Below, one piece after another: positions 7,530 through 13,971 of a stretch of DNA of 18,756 nt. Under the pieces are notes generated by a model. That model was not told where the DNA came from. It saw only the letters and a list, made by a program, of their open reading frames with translations, and searched no databases. This DNA comes from DATLFA01 sp039934635 (lineage in GTDB: Bacteria > Actinomycetota > Acidimicrobiia > Acidimicrobiales > WLNW01). The translations under genes were made by a program, and so were the position numbers. The stretch's first letter is position 1. Every line of letters begins with the position of its first letter. The stretch covers positions 1 through 18,756 of the forward strand of contig JBDTLT010000096.1 of assembly GCA_039934635.1 (NCBI GenBank). The letters are read 5' to 3'.

Positions 7530-7973
7530 CTACGCGCGAGCGCTGTCCGGCGCGCCGGGCGGATTGTCCGAGAGGGGGATCGCTCGCATCGACACCTGTT
7601 CGGCGACGATGGTCACGGTCACTCGCTCGGCCTGTGGATGGTCGAACGGATAGTGGTCCTCGCTGATGTAGTGACGCGCCACGCGATCGATGAACGCCCG
7701 ATCCGTATCGTCCTCGATCTCCACGTGACCGCGAAGTTCGACGTAGCGATTCGGGTTGTTGCGATGCGGCACGCAGATCGCGACTCTTGGATCGGCCAGC
7801 AAGTTGCGGTACTTCGCCCGATCCTTGGTTGTCGAGAAGCGAACCAAACCGTCTTCGAAGAGCAGCGCCACCGGGTTCACGCTGAGCCGACCGTCGGGCC
7901 GCACCGTCGCCACGTGCCCTGTGGGCAGGTCGCGCAAGATGTCGTGGGCCTCGGGAGGGATCAGTTTGGACAT
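7530..7973 (-). CDS. PPOX-fold protein, probable F420-dependent (or flavin) enzyme
   Basis: A 147-residue split-barrel protein of the pyridoxamine-5'-phosphate-oxidase-like superfamily. The pattern of THVATVRPDG-like strand (here TGHVATVRPDGRLSVNPV), FSTTKDRAKYRNL and DPRVAICV is the one typical of the actinobacterial F420-binding PPOX class (Rv1155-like), which reduces or binds deazaflavin. It lies alone, convergent with the TauD-like gene (18-base gap) and divergent from the binding-protein gene. Operator copy 3 sits immediately upstream. A -10-like TAGTCT ends only 7 bases before the ATG, so the message may be leaderless; no ribosome binding site is visible. FMN use instead of F420 cannot be excluded. 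Confidence 0.82.
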   Translation of the reverse strand: MSKLIPPEAHDILRDLPTGHVATVRPDGRLSVNPVALLFEDGLVRFSTTKDRAKYRNLLADPRVAICVPHRNNPNRYVELRGHVEIEDDTDRAFIDRVARHYISEDHYPFDHPQAERVTVTIVAEQVSMRAIPLSDNPPGAPDSARA

Positions 7974-7983
7974 GTAGCCGAGA

Positions 7984-8001
7984 CTAGCAGTCGACTGTTT
8001 C
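7984..8001. promoter_or_regulatory. Palindromic operator copy 3 (CTAGCAGTCGACTGTTTC)
   Basis: Core CAGTCGACTG is perfect, the left arm CTAG and the AGACT flank follow the other copies, and the right outer arm is degenerate (TTTC). It lies 10 bases upstream of the PPOX start codon, over the probable TAGTCT -10 element (7986-7981, minus strand). Confidence 0.7.
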
Positions 8002-8106
8002 TTAGGGTGACGACCGCGTGGTGGGAACCTGTCCGCGAGACGTCTCTACCGGTATCGACCCAGGTCAACGCCCTGGATCGAGCCGTCGAGGCCCGCCGGC
8101 GAGGTA

Positions 8107-8123
8107 CTTGCGCACGGCGCAAG
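8107..8123. promoter_or_regulatory. Second inverted repeat in the binding-protein promoter region
   Basis: CTTGCGC (8107-8113) and GCGCAAG (8117-8123) form a perfect 7-bp inverted repeat around ACG. It covers the proposed -35 (TTGCGC, 8108-8113) and spacer and is unrelated to the four-copy operator. It could be a second protein-binding site or an incidental hairpin. Confidence 0.4.
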
Positions 8124-8135
8124 GTGAGCTACACT
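8108..8135 (+). promoter_or_regulatory. Predicted promoter of the binding-protein/oxidoreductase unit
   Basis: TTGCGC (8108-8113) and TACACT (8130-8135) are spaced by 16 bases. A start point near 8142 would put operator copy 4 (8150-8167) just downstream, a position where a bound repressor blocks elongation or initiation. The leader to the ATG at 8226 would be about 80 bases. Confidence 0.5.
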
Positions 8136-8149
8136 GACTCAAAGGGAGA

Positions 8150-8167
8150 CTGACAGTCGACTGTTAG
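8150..8167. promoter_or_regulatory. Palindromic operator copy 4 (CTGACAGTCGACTGTTAG)
   Basis: Identical to copy 1 over 18 bases, and here the dyad extends two more bases on each side (8148-8169), giving 22 bases with one mismatched pair. It is the most symmetric of the four copies and best defines the full site. It lies upstream of the lipoprotein gene, 166 bases centre to centre from copy 3. Confidence 0.82.
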
Positions 8168-8225
8168 TCAATCGTGGGTACCGGACGACCGGTCGACGCC
8201 GGCGCTGCAAGAACGGGGAATCCAA

Positions 8226-9872
8226 ATGGGGGAATCACGGGCCGTGCGCCCAATCGCGGTGCGCCGAGTCATCTGCCTCGCCTTGGTGGCAGTTGTCGCG
8301 ATGGCGGGCTGCGGCTCCGATGACGCTGGGAAGCAGTCGACGACATCACTGGGCGCGACGCCGACGACGGCTGCTCCGGTTCCCGACACCTGCAACGCCT
8401 CGAGGGTGGGTGGAACCGCCACGATGGGCATCTTCAGCGAGACGTCCGGTTTGGACCCCGCGGTGAGCTCGGGTGGCGGACAGACGGGTGGTACCGAACT
8501 CGCCGCGATCTACGACACATTGATGCAGTGGAATCCCCAGACGGGCGACTACGAACCGCGACTCGCCCAGAAGGTCGAGTCGGACGCCACCTTCACGCAA
8601 TGGACGATCACGTTGCGGGCCGGGGTGAAGTTCGGCAATGGCGACCCGTTCACCGCGGCCGCAATCGCGGCAAACTTCGATCGGCACAAGGACCCGGCGA
8701 CCAAGTCGCCTCACCGTGTACTTGCCAGCCTCATCAAAAGCACCACCGTCGTCGACGACCTCCATCTCGTGGTCAACCTGGTCGATCCGTGGGCCGAGTT
8801 CCCGTATCTCTTGAGCGCACAAAACCTCGGCCTGATTCCCAACCCGAAAGTGATTGCCCAACTCGGGGCCGCCGCCTTCAACCTCGCGCCCGTGGGCGCG
8901 GGTGCGGGACCGTACGAGTTCGTCCAGTTCGTGCCGAACGAGAAGATCACGTTGCGCGCCAAGACCGACTACTGGAATGGCCCGGTTTGTATCCAGCAAC
9001 TGAACTTCGTGCGGCTCGCGGACGCAGGCGCCACGTACGACGCGGTGAAGGTCGGCACGCTCAACGTCGGTATCTTCGACGACGCCGGTGTGTTGGAACG
9101 GGTGCGCACCGACAAGGCGAACTATTCGAGTCAACTCTTGAACGGACAGGGGTTGCTCTTCAACAATGGCCTCGGTGGCGTGAAGACGACACTGTCGAAC
9201 GTCGTCATCCGCAAGGCAATCCTGGCGGCGTTGGATCCCAAAGCGCTCGACTTACGCATCAACCAGGGATTCGGCGACGCATCCTCCTCGCTGTTCTCCA
9301 AGAAATCCGTCTACAGCTCGGACGTCGCCGGTCCTGTCTTCGACGCGAAGCTCGCGGCGTCACTGGTGACCCAGGCCAAGGCCGATGGCACGTGGAACGG
9401 CAAAATTCGGCTCACGTGCACCACCGCTCAGGCGTCGCAGGCCCTCGCAGTGAAGACTGCGCTCGACGCCGTCGGCTTCAACGTCGAGATGCAGACCGCC
9501 CCTGCAACGAGTGACCTGATCCGGATCGTCGTCACCGAAAAGAATTTCGACATGGCTTGCTGGAGCTTGCAGGTCTTCGACGCCGGCGCCTGGGTCAAGC
9601 TCGAGCGTTTCCTCGGAAGTACGAGCACCTCGAATCGCAGCGGCTATGCAAATCCGGCGATGGACGCCGCTCTTGCTGATCTGCGCAAAGCAAAGACGCC
9701 AGACGATCGCAAACGAATCATCGGCCAGATGCAGACCATCTGGAACGAAACGGCACCGAGCGCAATAATCCGTGCCGGCGAACCGACTGTCGTCTGGGGT
9801 AACAGCCTGCACGGCCTCACGTTCAACGGCGAGATCATCGTGCACTTCGACAAGGCCTATATCGCGCGCTGA
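8226..9872 (+). CDS. ABC transporter substrate-binding lipoprotein, family 5 (peptide/nickel/opine type)
   Basis: A 548-residue extracytoplasmic binding protein anchored to the membrane. The signal peptide has a positive start, a hydrophobic core LALVAVVAM and lipobox MAGC with C29 as lipidated residue, followed by a Ser/Thr/Pro-rich linker. The SBP_bac_5 domain fills the rest; typical segments are the early AAIYDTLMQWNPQTGDYEPR, TITLRAGVKFGNGDPFTA and the APVGAGAGPY motif (GTGPY-like). ATG 8226 has GGGGAA 5 bases upstream. No permease or ATPase gene is in the window, so it is either an orphan or works with a transporter elsewhere. Control by operator copy 4 suggests that it captures the substrate of the cluster. 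Family 5 proteins bind peptides, opines, sugars and other organic ligands, so the ligand is not predictable. Confidence 0.9.
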   Translation: MGESRAVRPIAVRRVICLALVAVVAMAGCGSDDAGKQSTTSLGATPTTAAPVPDTCNASRVGGTATMGIFSETSGLDPAVSSGGGQTGGTELAAIYDTLMQWNPQTGDYEPRLAQKVESDATFTQWTITLRAGVKFGNGDPFTAAAIAANFDRHKDPATKSPHRVLASLIKSTTVVDDLHLVVNLVDPWAEFPYLLSAQNLGLIPNPKVIAQLGAAAFNLAPVGAGAGPYEFVQFVPNEKITLRAKTDYWNGPVCIQQLNFVRLADAGATYDAVKVGTLNVGIFDDAGVLERVRTDKANYSSQLLNGQGLLFNNGLGGVKTTLSNVVIRKAILAALDPKALDLRINQGFGDASSSLFSKKSVYSSDVAGPVFDAKLAASLVTQAKADGTWNGKIRLTCTTAQASQALAVKTALDAVGFNVEMQTAPATSDLIRIVVTEKNFDMACWSLQVFDAGAWVKLERFLGSTSTSNRSGYANPAMDAALADLRKAKTPDDRKRIIGQMQTIWNETAPSAIIRAGEPTVVWGNSLHGLTFNGEIIVHFDKAYIAR

Positions 9873-9912
9873 CTCCTGAGCGGACATCGTCCAGGCGCGC
9901 GAGCATGGGCGC

Positions 9913-10788
9913 ATGGACATCGGTGTCGGTCTTCCGATGAAGGCCCTCGAAGCAGACGAGTTGGCGGAGTTCGCGCACACGATCGAGAGCGGACCCTTCG
10001 CCAGCCTCAGCCTTGGTGACCGGCTCGCGTACGAATGCCACGATGTACTCACGGCGCTCGCGTACGTCGCCGCCATCACCTCACGGTTGCGGCTCAACAC
10101 CTCGGTGCTGTGTCTGCCGCTCTACCGCGAAGGCGTGGTGGCCAAGCAGGCTGCGTCAATCGATCGCTTGTCGAAGGGACGGCTCAGCCTCGGCTTGGGC
10201 CTCGGTGGTCGCGAGAGCGACTTCGCGGTTTCGCCCGCACCATGGGAGGCACGCGGCGCGCGCTTCGAGGAACAGTTGGCGACGATGCAGCGCATCTGGC
10301 GCGGCGAGCCTGCGTTCCCCGGCACCGCCCCGGTCGGGCCCGTTCCGTTCACCCCGGGCGGCCCCGAGGTCATCATCGGCGGGTTCGTGCCGGCGGCCCT
10401 GCGCCGGGCCGGTCGCATGGCGCATGGCCTGCGCAGCTTCGCGTTTGCCGCCGACACCGCCGTGCACCTCGAGCGCTACGCGATCGCGAAACAGGCGTGG
10501 GACGAACTCGGCCGGCCGGGCCGCCCGCGGCTGGTCGCGGCGTGCAACTTCGCCCTCGGCCCCGGTGCCCACGACGCCTTCGTGCAGCATGCGCACACGT
10601 ACTACGGCTACGACCAGGCGTTGCTCGACGACGCGCTGTCGAGCAACGCACCGACTTCGCCGCCGGCCATTCTCGAGTTCATCGCGAAGTGCGAGGCCGA
10701 CGGCATCGACGAGTTGGTCTTCACCACGGTCACCGCGGACACGATGACGGCCATGCGCGAACTTGCCGACGTGGTCGCGAGTCGCTGA
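9913..10788 (+). CDS. Luciferase-like (LLM class) oxidoreductase, probably F420-dependent
   Basis: A 291-residue TIM-barrel enzyme of the bacterial luciferase-like group. It shows DIGVGLPMK at the first strand, ITSRLRLNTSVLCLPLYR (the segment usually read as T..i.lgt.v...p.r), VAKQAASIDRLSKGRLSLGLGLGGRESDF, the family's most conserved stretch, then a MQRIWRGE helix and a C-terminal sheet. Actinobacterial members mostly use coenzyme F420; FMN is the alternative. The gene starts 40 bases after the lipoprotein stop, same strand, and is probably co-transcribed from the promoter at 8108-8135. The ribosome binding site is weak. It would contribute a hydride-transfer or oxygenation step to the cluster; the substrate is unknown. 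Confidence 0.87.
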   Translation: MDIGVGLPMKALEADELAEFAHTIESGPFASLSLGDRLAYECHDVLTALAYVAAITSRLRLNTSVLCLPLYREGVVAKQAASIDRLSKGRLSLGLGLGGRESDFAVSPAPWEARGARFEEQLATMQRIWRGEPAFPGTAPVGPVPFTPGGPEVIIGGFVPAALRRAGRMAHGLRSFAFAADTAVHLERYAIAKQAWDELGRPGRPRLVAACNFALGPGAHDAFVQHAHTYYGYDQALLDDALSSNAPTSPPAILEFIAKCEADGIDELVFTTVTADTMTAMRELADVVASR

Positions 10789-10863
10789 ACCATCGAGCCC
10801 CGTGGCCGTGTCCGCGCTGGGTACGGTGTGATCGGCGGCCAGCACGAGACGGCCGATGGTTGA

Positions 10864-11403
10864 TCACGCCGACTGCGCGGGTTTGCGGCGTGTCGCCGCT
10901 TTCCGAGGCTGTGGTCGTCCTTCGTAGCGGTCGCGAAACGGTTTGCTCGCGGCGGGGCCGGCGGTGAAAACGAAGTCCGGACCGTCGAGTTGGCGGCCAG
11001 TGGCACGGTCGACAACGACCGGTTCGGCCTCGATGCCTGTCGCGGCATCGACGAGCACCATGCTGCGTTCGTCGCGGGGGAGGCGGGCGTTGCCCCATCC
11101 GGCGAGCACGACGATGACCGGGCGCAGCGACCGGCCGAGTTTGCTGAGGTGGTACTCGTAGCGCGGCGGGTTCGTTTGGTACTGACGGCGTTCGAGCAAC
11201 CCGTTGGCGACGAGTTGCTTGAGTCGGCTGGTGAGCAGGCTCGACGAGATGCCGAGGTTCTCCTGGAACTGATCGAAGCGGGTGTAGCCGTCAAAGGCGT
11301 CGTGCAGGATCAGCAGCGTCCACCACTCGCCGACGAGACCGAGCGTGGCCGACAGTGGGCATTCCCGATCCTCGAGCCTGATTTTTTCGCTCACCGCGAC
11401 CAC
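10864..11403 (-). CDS. HxlR family winged-helix transcriptional regulator
   Basis: A 179-residue regulator with the HxlR domain at about residues 13-105. It shows CPLSATLGLVGEWWTLLIL with the conserved cysteine C15, then FDQFQENLGISSSLLTSRLKQL (recognition region) and the wing RRQYQTNPPRYEYHLSKLG. A C-terminal extension of about 70 residues ends in a basic tail (RPQPRKAATRRKPAQ). HxlR proteins often sense electrophiles or redox changes through that N-terminal cysteine. I use GTG 11403; GTG 11394 is an alternative. It diverges from the SnoaL-like gene across a strong double palindrome, which probably serves as its operator for both genes. Confidence 0.88.
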   Translation of the reverse strand: MVAVSEKIRLEDRECPLSATLGLVGEWWTLLILHDAFDGYTRFDQFQENLGISSSLLTSRLKQLVANGLLERRQYQTNPPRYEYHLSKLGRSLRPVIVVLAGWGNARLPRDERSMVLVDAATGIEAEPVVVDRATGRQLDGPDFVFTAGPAASKPFRDRYEGRPQPRKAATRRKPAQSA

Positions 11404-11416
11404 TCTCGTCCATTAG

Positions 11417-11453
11417 CTGCTATTTTCGAAGTTACTAACTTCAATCATAGCAG
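11417..11453. promoter_or_regulatory. Concentric double palindrome, HxlR-type divergent operator
   Basis: The inner arms GAAGTTA (11428-11434) and TAACTTC (11436-11442) flank C11435. The outer arms CTGCTAT (11417-11423) and ATAGCAG (11447-11453) share exactly the same centre. All four 7-base arms match perfectly. The region is much more AT-rich than its surroundings and lies between the divergent HxlR and SnoaL-like genes, where both promoters must be. HxlR-family operators are short AT-containing dyads with similar GTTACTAAC-like cores, which supports autoregulation plus control of the neighbour. Confidence 0.75.
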
Positions 11454-11509
11454 TGACACCGCGATTCGCCCGACAGTTCGGCGACCGCAGCCCGACAAAG
11501 GAGCTTGCC

Positions 11510-11869
11510 ATGAGCATCTCACTACCCACGATCATCTCCGAATACCTCGCCGCATCCGACAGCGGCAATGTCGACGCAATGGTCAAGTGCTTCGCCGAGG
11601 ATGCCGTCGTGTTCGACGAGGATCACCAGTGGCGCGGTCACGCGGGGATCCGCCAATGGCGCGAGAGCGGGGCGAGTGCCTTCGAGTACACCGTCGAGGT
11701 TCTCGGTGCTGACGCGCTCGGGCACGTCGACGGCGTCGAACGCCACGATGTGTACACCCATCTCGCGGGCAACTTTCCCGGCGGCACGGTGGATCTGACG
11801 GATCGCTTCGGGCTGCGCGACGACCGTATCGCTACGTTACAGATCGTGCCGACCGAGGTGGCATCGTGA
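11510..11869 (+). CDS. SnoaL-like/NTF2-fold protein
   Basis: A 119-residue small cone-fold protein. It begins MSISLPTIISEYLAASDSGN and continues DAMVKCFAEDAVVFDED, the helix-then-strand start typical of SnoaL-like proteins, with later G(H)AGIRQWRE and a final strand DRFGLRDDRIATLQIVP. Such proteins are cyclases, isomerases, hydratases or have no known activity. The ATG at 11510 has AAAGGAG 6 bases before it; an in-frame start at 11453 would fall inside the operator and is rejected. It diverges from HxlR and is probably its target. Its stop codon overlaps a GTG that begins the downstream luciferase-like remnant, implying the two were once coupled. Confidence 0.85.
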   Translation: MSISLPTIISEYLAASDSGNVDAMVKCFAEDAVVFDEDHQWRGHAGIRQWRESGASAFEYTVEVLGADALGHVDGVERHDVYTHLAGNFPGGTVDLTDRFGLRDDRIATLQIVPTEVAS

Positions 11870-12258
11870 GCGCCCCGCGCAACGTTTTGCAGTTGGTCGA
11901 TTCGGTGCCTGGTTCAACGCGAGCTACGGCGAGAACGGCATCGTTCGTGCGTACCAGCGCATCGCCGCCCGGCACGGCGACCGCTTCTTGTTGGGAGTGG
12001 GCTTCGGACTCGTTGGCCCCGGCGTGGTCATCGCGCCCGAGCACAAGGTTGTCCTCGAGACAGATCCCGACGTCGCGCGGGGCATCGGGCGTCCATTCGT
12101 TGCCGAGCCCTGCCTGAAGCTGAGCAACTACACGAAAACCTCCGGCGCTCGACGCCCACCTCGACGCCGGCGCCGATCACGTCGCCGTTCAGGTCCTCAC
12201 TGCGGACGGTCAGAGCCCGATGGCCGCTTACGATCAACTCGCTCATGCACTTCTATGA
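11866..12258 (+). pseudogene. Remnant of an F420-type luciferase-like oxidoreductase (internally deleted)
   Basis: Three pieces of one protein survive in order but in different frames. GTG 11866 overlaps the SnoaL-like stop and gives MSAPRN. Another frame from 11892 gives GRFGAWFNA, AYQRIAARHGDRFLLGVG and then VIAPEHKVVLETDPDVARG with LKLSNYT. A third frame from about 12148 to TGA 12256-12258 gives AHLDAGADHVAVQVLTADGQ and AYDQLAHALL, a typical C-terminus. These correspond to the N-terminal, middle, late and final parts of an LLM-class enzyme of the MSMEG_4141 type, normally about 270-290 residues. About 125 remain, so at least two internal blocks are missing, with frameshifts near 11,890 and 12,150. 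It belonged to the SnoaL-like operon. Recognition is from memory of the family pattern. Confidence 0.7.
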
Positions 12259-12316
12259 CCGGCGTTACCGAAGGTTAGAGTGCGAAACAACAACGGCGAA
12301 ATGTGCGGTAGGACAG

Positions 12317-13426
12317 ATGGCTTCTCTCACCGATCAGCGCCTCGCCCTTGCGCTCGAGGCCGCTCAGCTCGGCACATGGACCTGGAACATGGCTGCCGGT
12401 ACCACGCAGTGGGATGTACGACTCGAGGAGTTACACGGATTGGCGCCCGGCGGCTTCGGTGGGACGTTCGAAGATTGGCTCAGTTCGCTTCATCCCGAGG
12501 ACCGCGCCGAGTGTCTTGCCCGGGTGGAAAAGGCTTTGGCCGATCCTGGCCCCTACATGCTGTTGCACCGGACCATTTGGGCTGACGGTTCCATCCACCA
12601 CATCGAGTGTCGCGGCACCGTGCTGATCGACGACGACGGAACACCGACTGGTACGACCGGCGTTGCGATCGACGTGACGGACCGTGAGCGTGCCAAGGCC
12701 TTCGCTGCGGAAACGCTCGCCCGTCAACGCGAGGTCGTCCAGGTTCTCCAGCAAGCCTTACTGCCGGCCGCCCTCCCGCGTTTGCCGGGCACGCAACTTG
12801 CCGTTCGTTATATCTCAGCCGAAAACAGTGCGTCGGTTGGCGGCGACTGGTACGCGGTGCTGCCCCTTCCGGACAATCGGCTCGGGTTGGCGATCGGCGA
12901 TGTTGCGGGCCACGGCTTGAGCGCGGTCGCGGACATGGCCGCCGTGCGCTTCAGTCTCCGTGCGATCGCGCTCAGCGAGACTGCGCCAGAGCGCGTGCTC
13001 GAGCGACTCAACGAAGTCGTGCAGGTATTTGCACCCGACGCGATGGTCACGGCGCTCTATGGAATATTGGATCCGCAGTCGCGCACGTGGACATACGCGA
13101 CGGCAGGTCACTGCCCTGCGCTGGTCCGCAGTCCAGACGCGACGACTGTCCTTTTAGATGAGCGCTGCGATCCGCCCCTGGGTGTTGCCACGTCGTTCGC
13201 TTCTCATTGCGCCGCTATCGACCCGGGCTCGACGCTTGTTCTCTACACGGACGGTCTCGTCGAGCGACGCACTGAAGCGATCTCGACTGGCCTAGATCGA
13301 TTGCAGCAAGCATGTAGTGGAGGGCCCGCAGAGCCGGAGGCTCTCTGCGACTATCTCGTCACGGTGATGCTCCAAGGAACGTCGGCCGCCGACGATATTG
13401 CGATGGTCGTGGTATCCGTCACCTGA
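12317..13426 (+). CDS. PAS domain-SpoIIE (PP2C-type) serine phosphatase
   Basis: A 369-residue cytosolic signalling protein. A PAS domain of the PAS_3 type fills about residues 8-122 (LGTWTWNMAAGTTQWDVRLEEL, then LHPEDRA, then a WADGSIHHIECRG strand and a GVAIDVTDRERAK exit), followed by a linker helix. The PP2C/SpoIIE domain runs from about 150 to 369: VGGDWYAV with metal ligand D177, IGDVAGHGLSAVADM with D195, YATAGHCPAL, LVLYTDGLVERR and DDIAMVVV (D359, D360). Such proteins dephosphorylate anti-anti-sigma factors in response to a signal sensed by PAS. The start at ATG 12317 has AGGA close by; an in-frame ATG at 12245 overlaps the preceding remnant. No STAS antagonist is in the window. An HATPase protein at 16374 is a possible partner. 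Confidence 0.9.
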   Translation: MASLTDQRLALALEAAQLGTWTWNMAAGTTQWDVRLEELHGLAPGGFGGTFEDWLSSLHPEDRAECLARVEKALADPGPYMLLHRTIWADGSIHHIECRGTVLIDDDGTPTGTTGVAIDVTDRERAKAFAAETLARQREVVQVLQQALLPAALPRLPGTQLAVRYISAENSASVGGDWYAVLPLPDNRLGLAIGDVAGHGLSAVADMAAVRFSLRAIALSETAPERVLERLNEVVQVFAPDAMVTALYGILDPQSRTWTYATAGHCPALVRSPDATTVLLDERCDPPLGVATSFASHCAAIDPGSTLVLYTDGLVERRTEAISTGLDRLQQACSGGPAEPEALCDYLVTVMLQGTSAADDIAMVVVSVT

Positions 13427-13504
13427 CGTCAGCGCGGCTTGATCAACCGCGTCCAGCATTTGCCGCACCGCGGCAACCGATAGGGCCTGAGCTTCGCGAA
13501 CGGA

Positions 13505-13950
13505 ATGTCCGGCCGACCAGAATCAGCGGTCGCGGCCATCCGTCGGCTGCGACCCGATGTCGTGTTGATGAATGTGCAGATGCCGGGGATGAACGGCCTC
13601 GAGGCCACGCGCCATGTCGTGGATGACCCTGCCATCGCCAGCAGAGTGATCATTCTGACGACTTTCGAACACGATGAGTACGTGTTCGAAGCGCTTCGCG
13701 CCGGTGCGAGTCGTCGCCGCGGGCGACTCGATGCTCTCCCCATCTGTCACCCGCCGCGTCATGGAGGATTACGTTCGCCGTCCCGCTCGTTCGTCGCACG
13801 CGATCGAGCTCGCACGACTCACCGATCGTGGGAACGATCAAGACCAATATCTCGCACGTGCTCACAAAGCTGGGACTACGCGATCGGATGCAAGCAATCG
13901 TGTTTGCGTCCGAGAACGGCATCGTCGAAACCGGCCAAAGCCGAGGGCCG
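13505..13950 (+). pseudogene. Remnant of a NarL/LuxR-type response regulator (three frames, two internal deletions)
   Basis: The receiver domain survives from ESAVAAIRRLRPDVVL through MPGMNGLEATRHV to LTTFEHDEYVFEALRAGAS in one frame (13505 to about 13712). The part before it, with the acidic pocket, is absent, and the phosphoacceptor position reads N (LMNVQMPGMNG) where D is normal. A second frame from 13713 gives VAAGDSMLSPSVTRRVMEDY and LARLTDR, missing the GFLLKD segment before it. A third frame from 13828 gives GTIKTNISHVLTKLGLRDR, the second half of the LuxR helix-turn-helix, missing about 30 residues before it. Order and spacing show one gene that lost blocks at about 13,712 and 13,828. 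It cannot make a functional regulator. Confidence 0.8.
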
Positions 13951-13971
13951 AGGTCGGGTAGATTTCGCTTC

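Noticed and set aside
8331..8343. CAGTCGAC half-match to the operator within the lipoprotein gene
   Set aside because: Only the central eight bases match, with no outer arms or AGACT flank; inside coding sequence, likely chance.
10035..10967. Plus-strand open frame (310 codons) overlapping the luciferase-like gene
   Set aside because: Frame-shifted shadow of a well-supported gene, very Arg-rich, extending into the antisense of the HxlR gene.
11924..12246. Small open frames on both strands in the SnoaL to phosphatase gap
   Set aside because: None resembles a protein; the region is explained as the luciferase-like remnant.
13429..13743. Minus-strand open frame of 104 codons ending RCGKCWTRLIKPR
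   Set aside because: It is antisense to the receiver fragment and lacks any family signature apart from a C-x-x-C, which is not enough.
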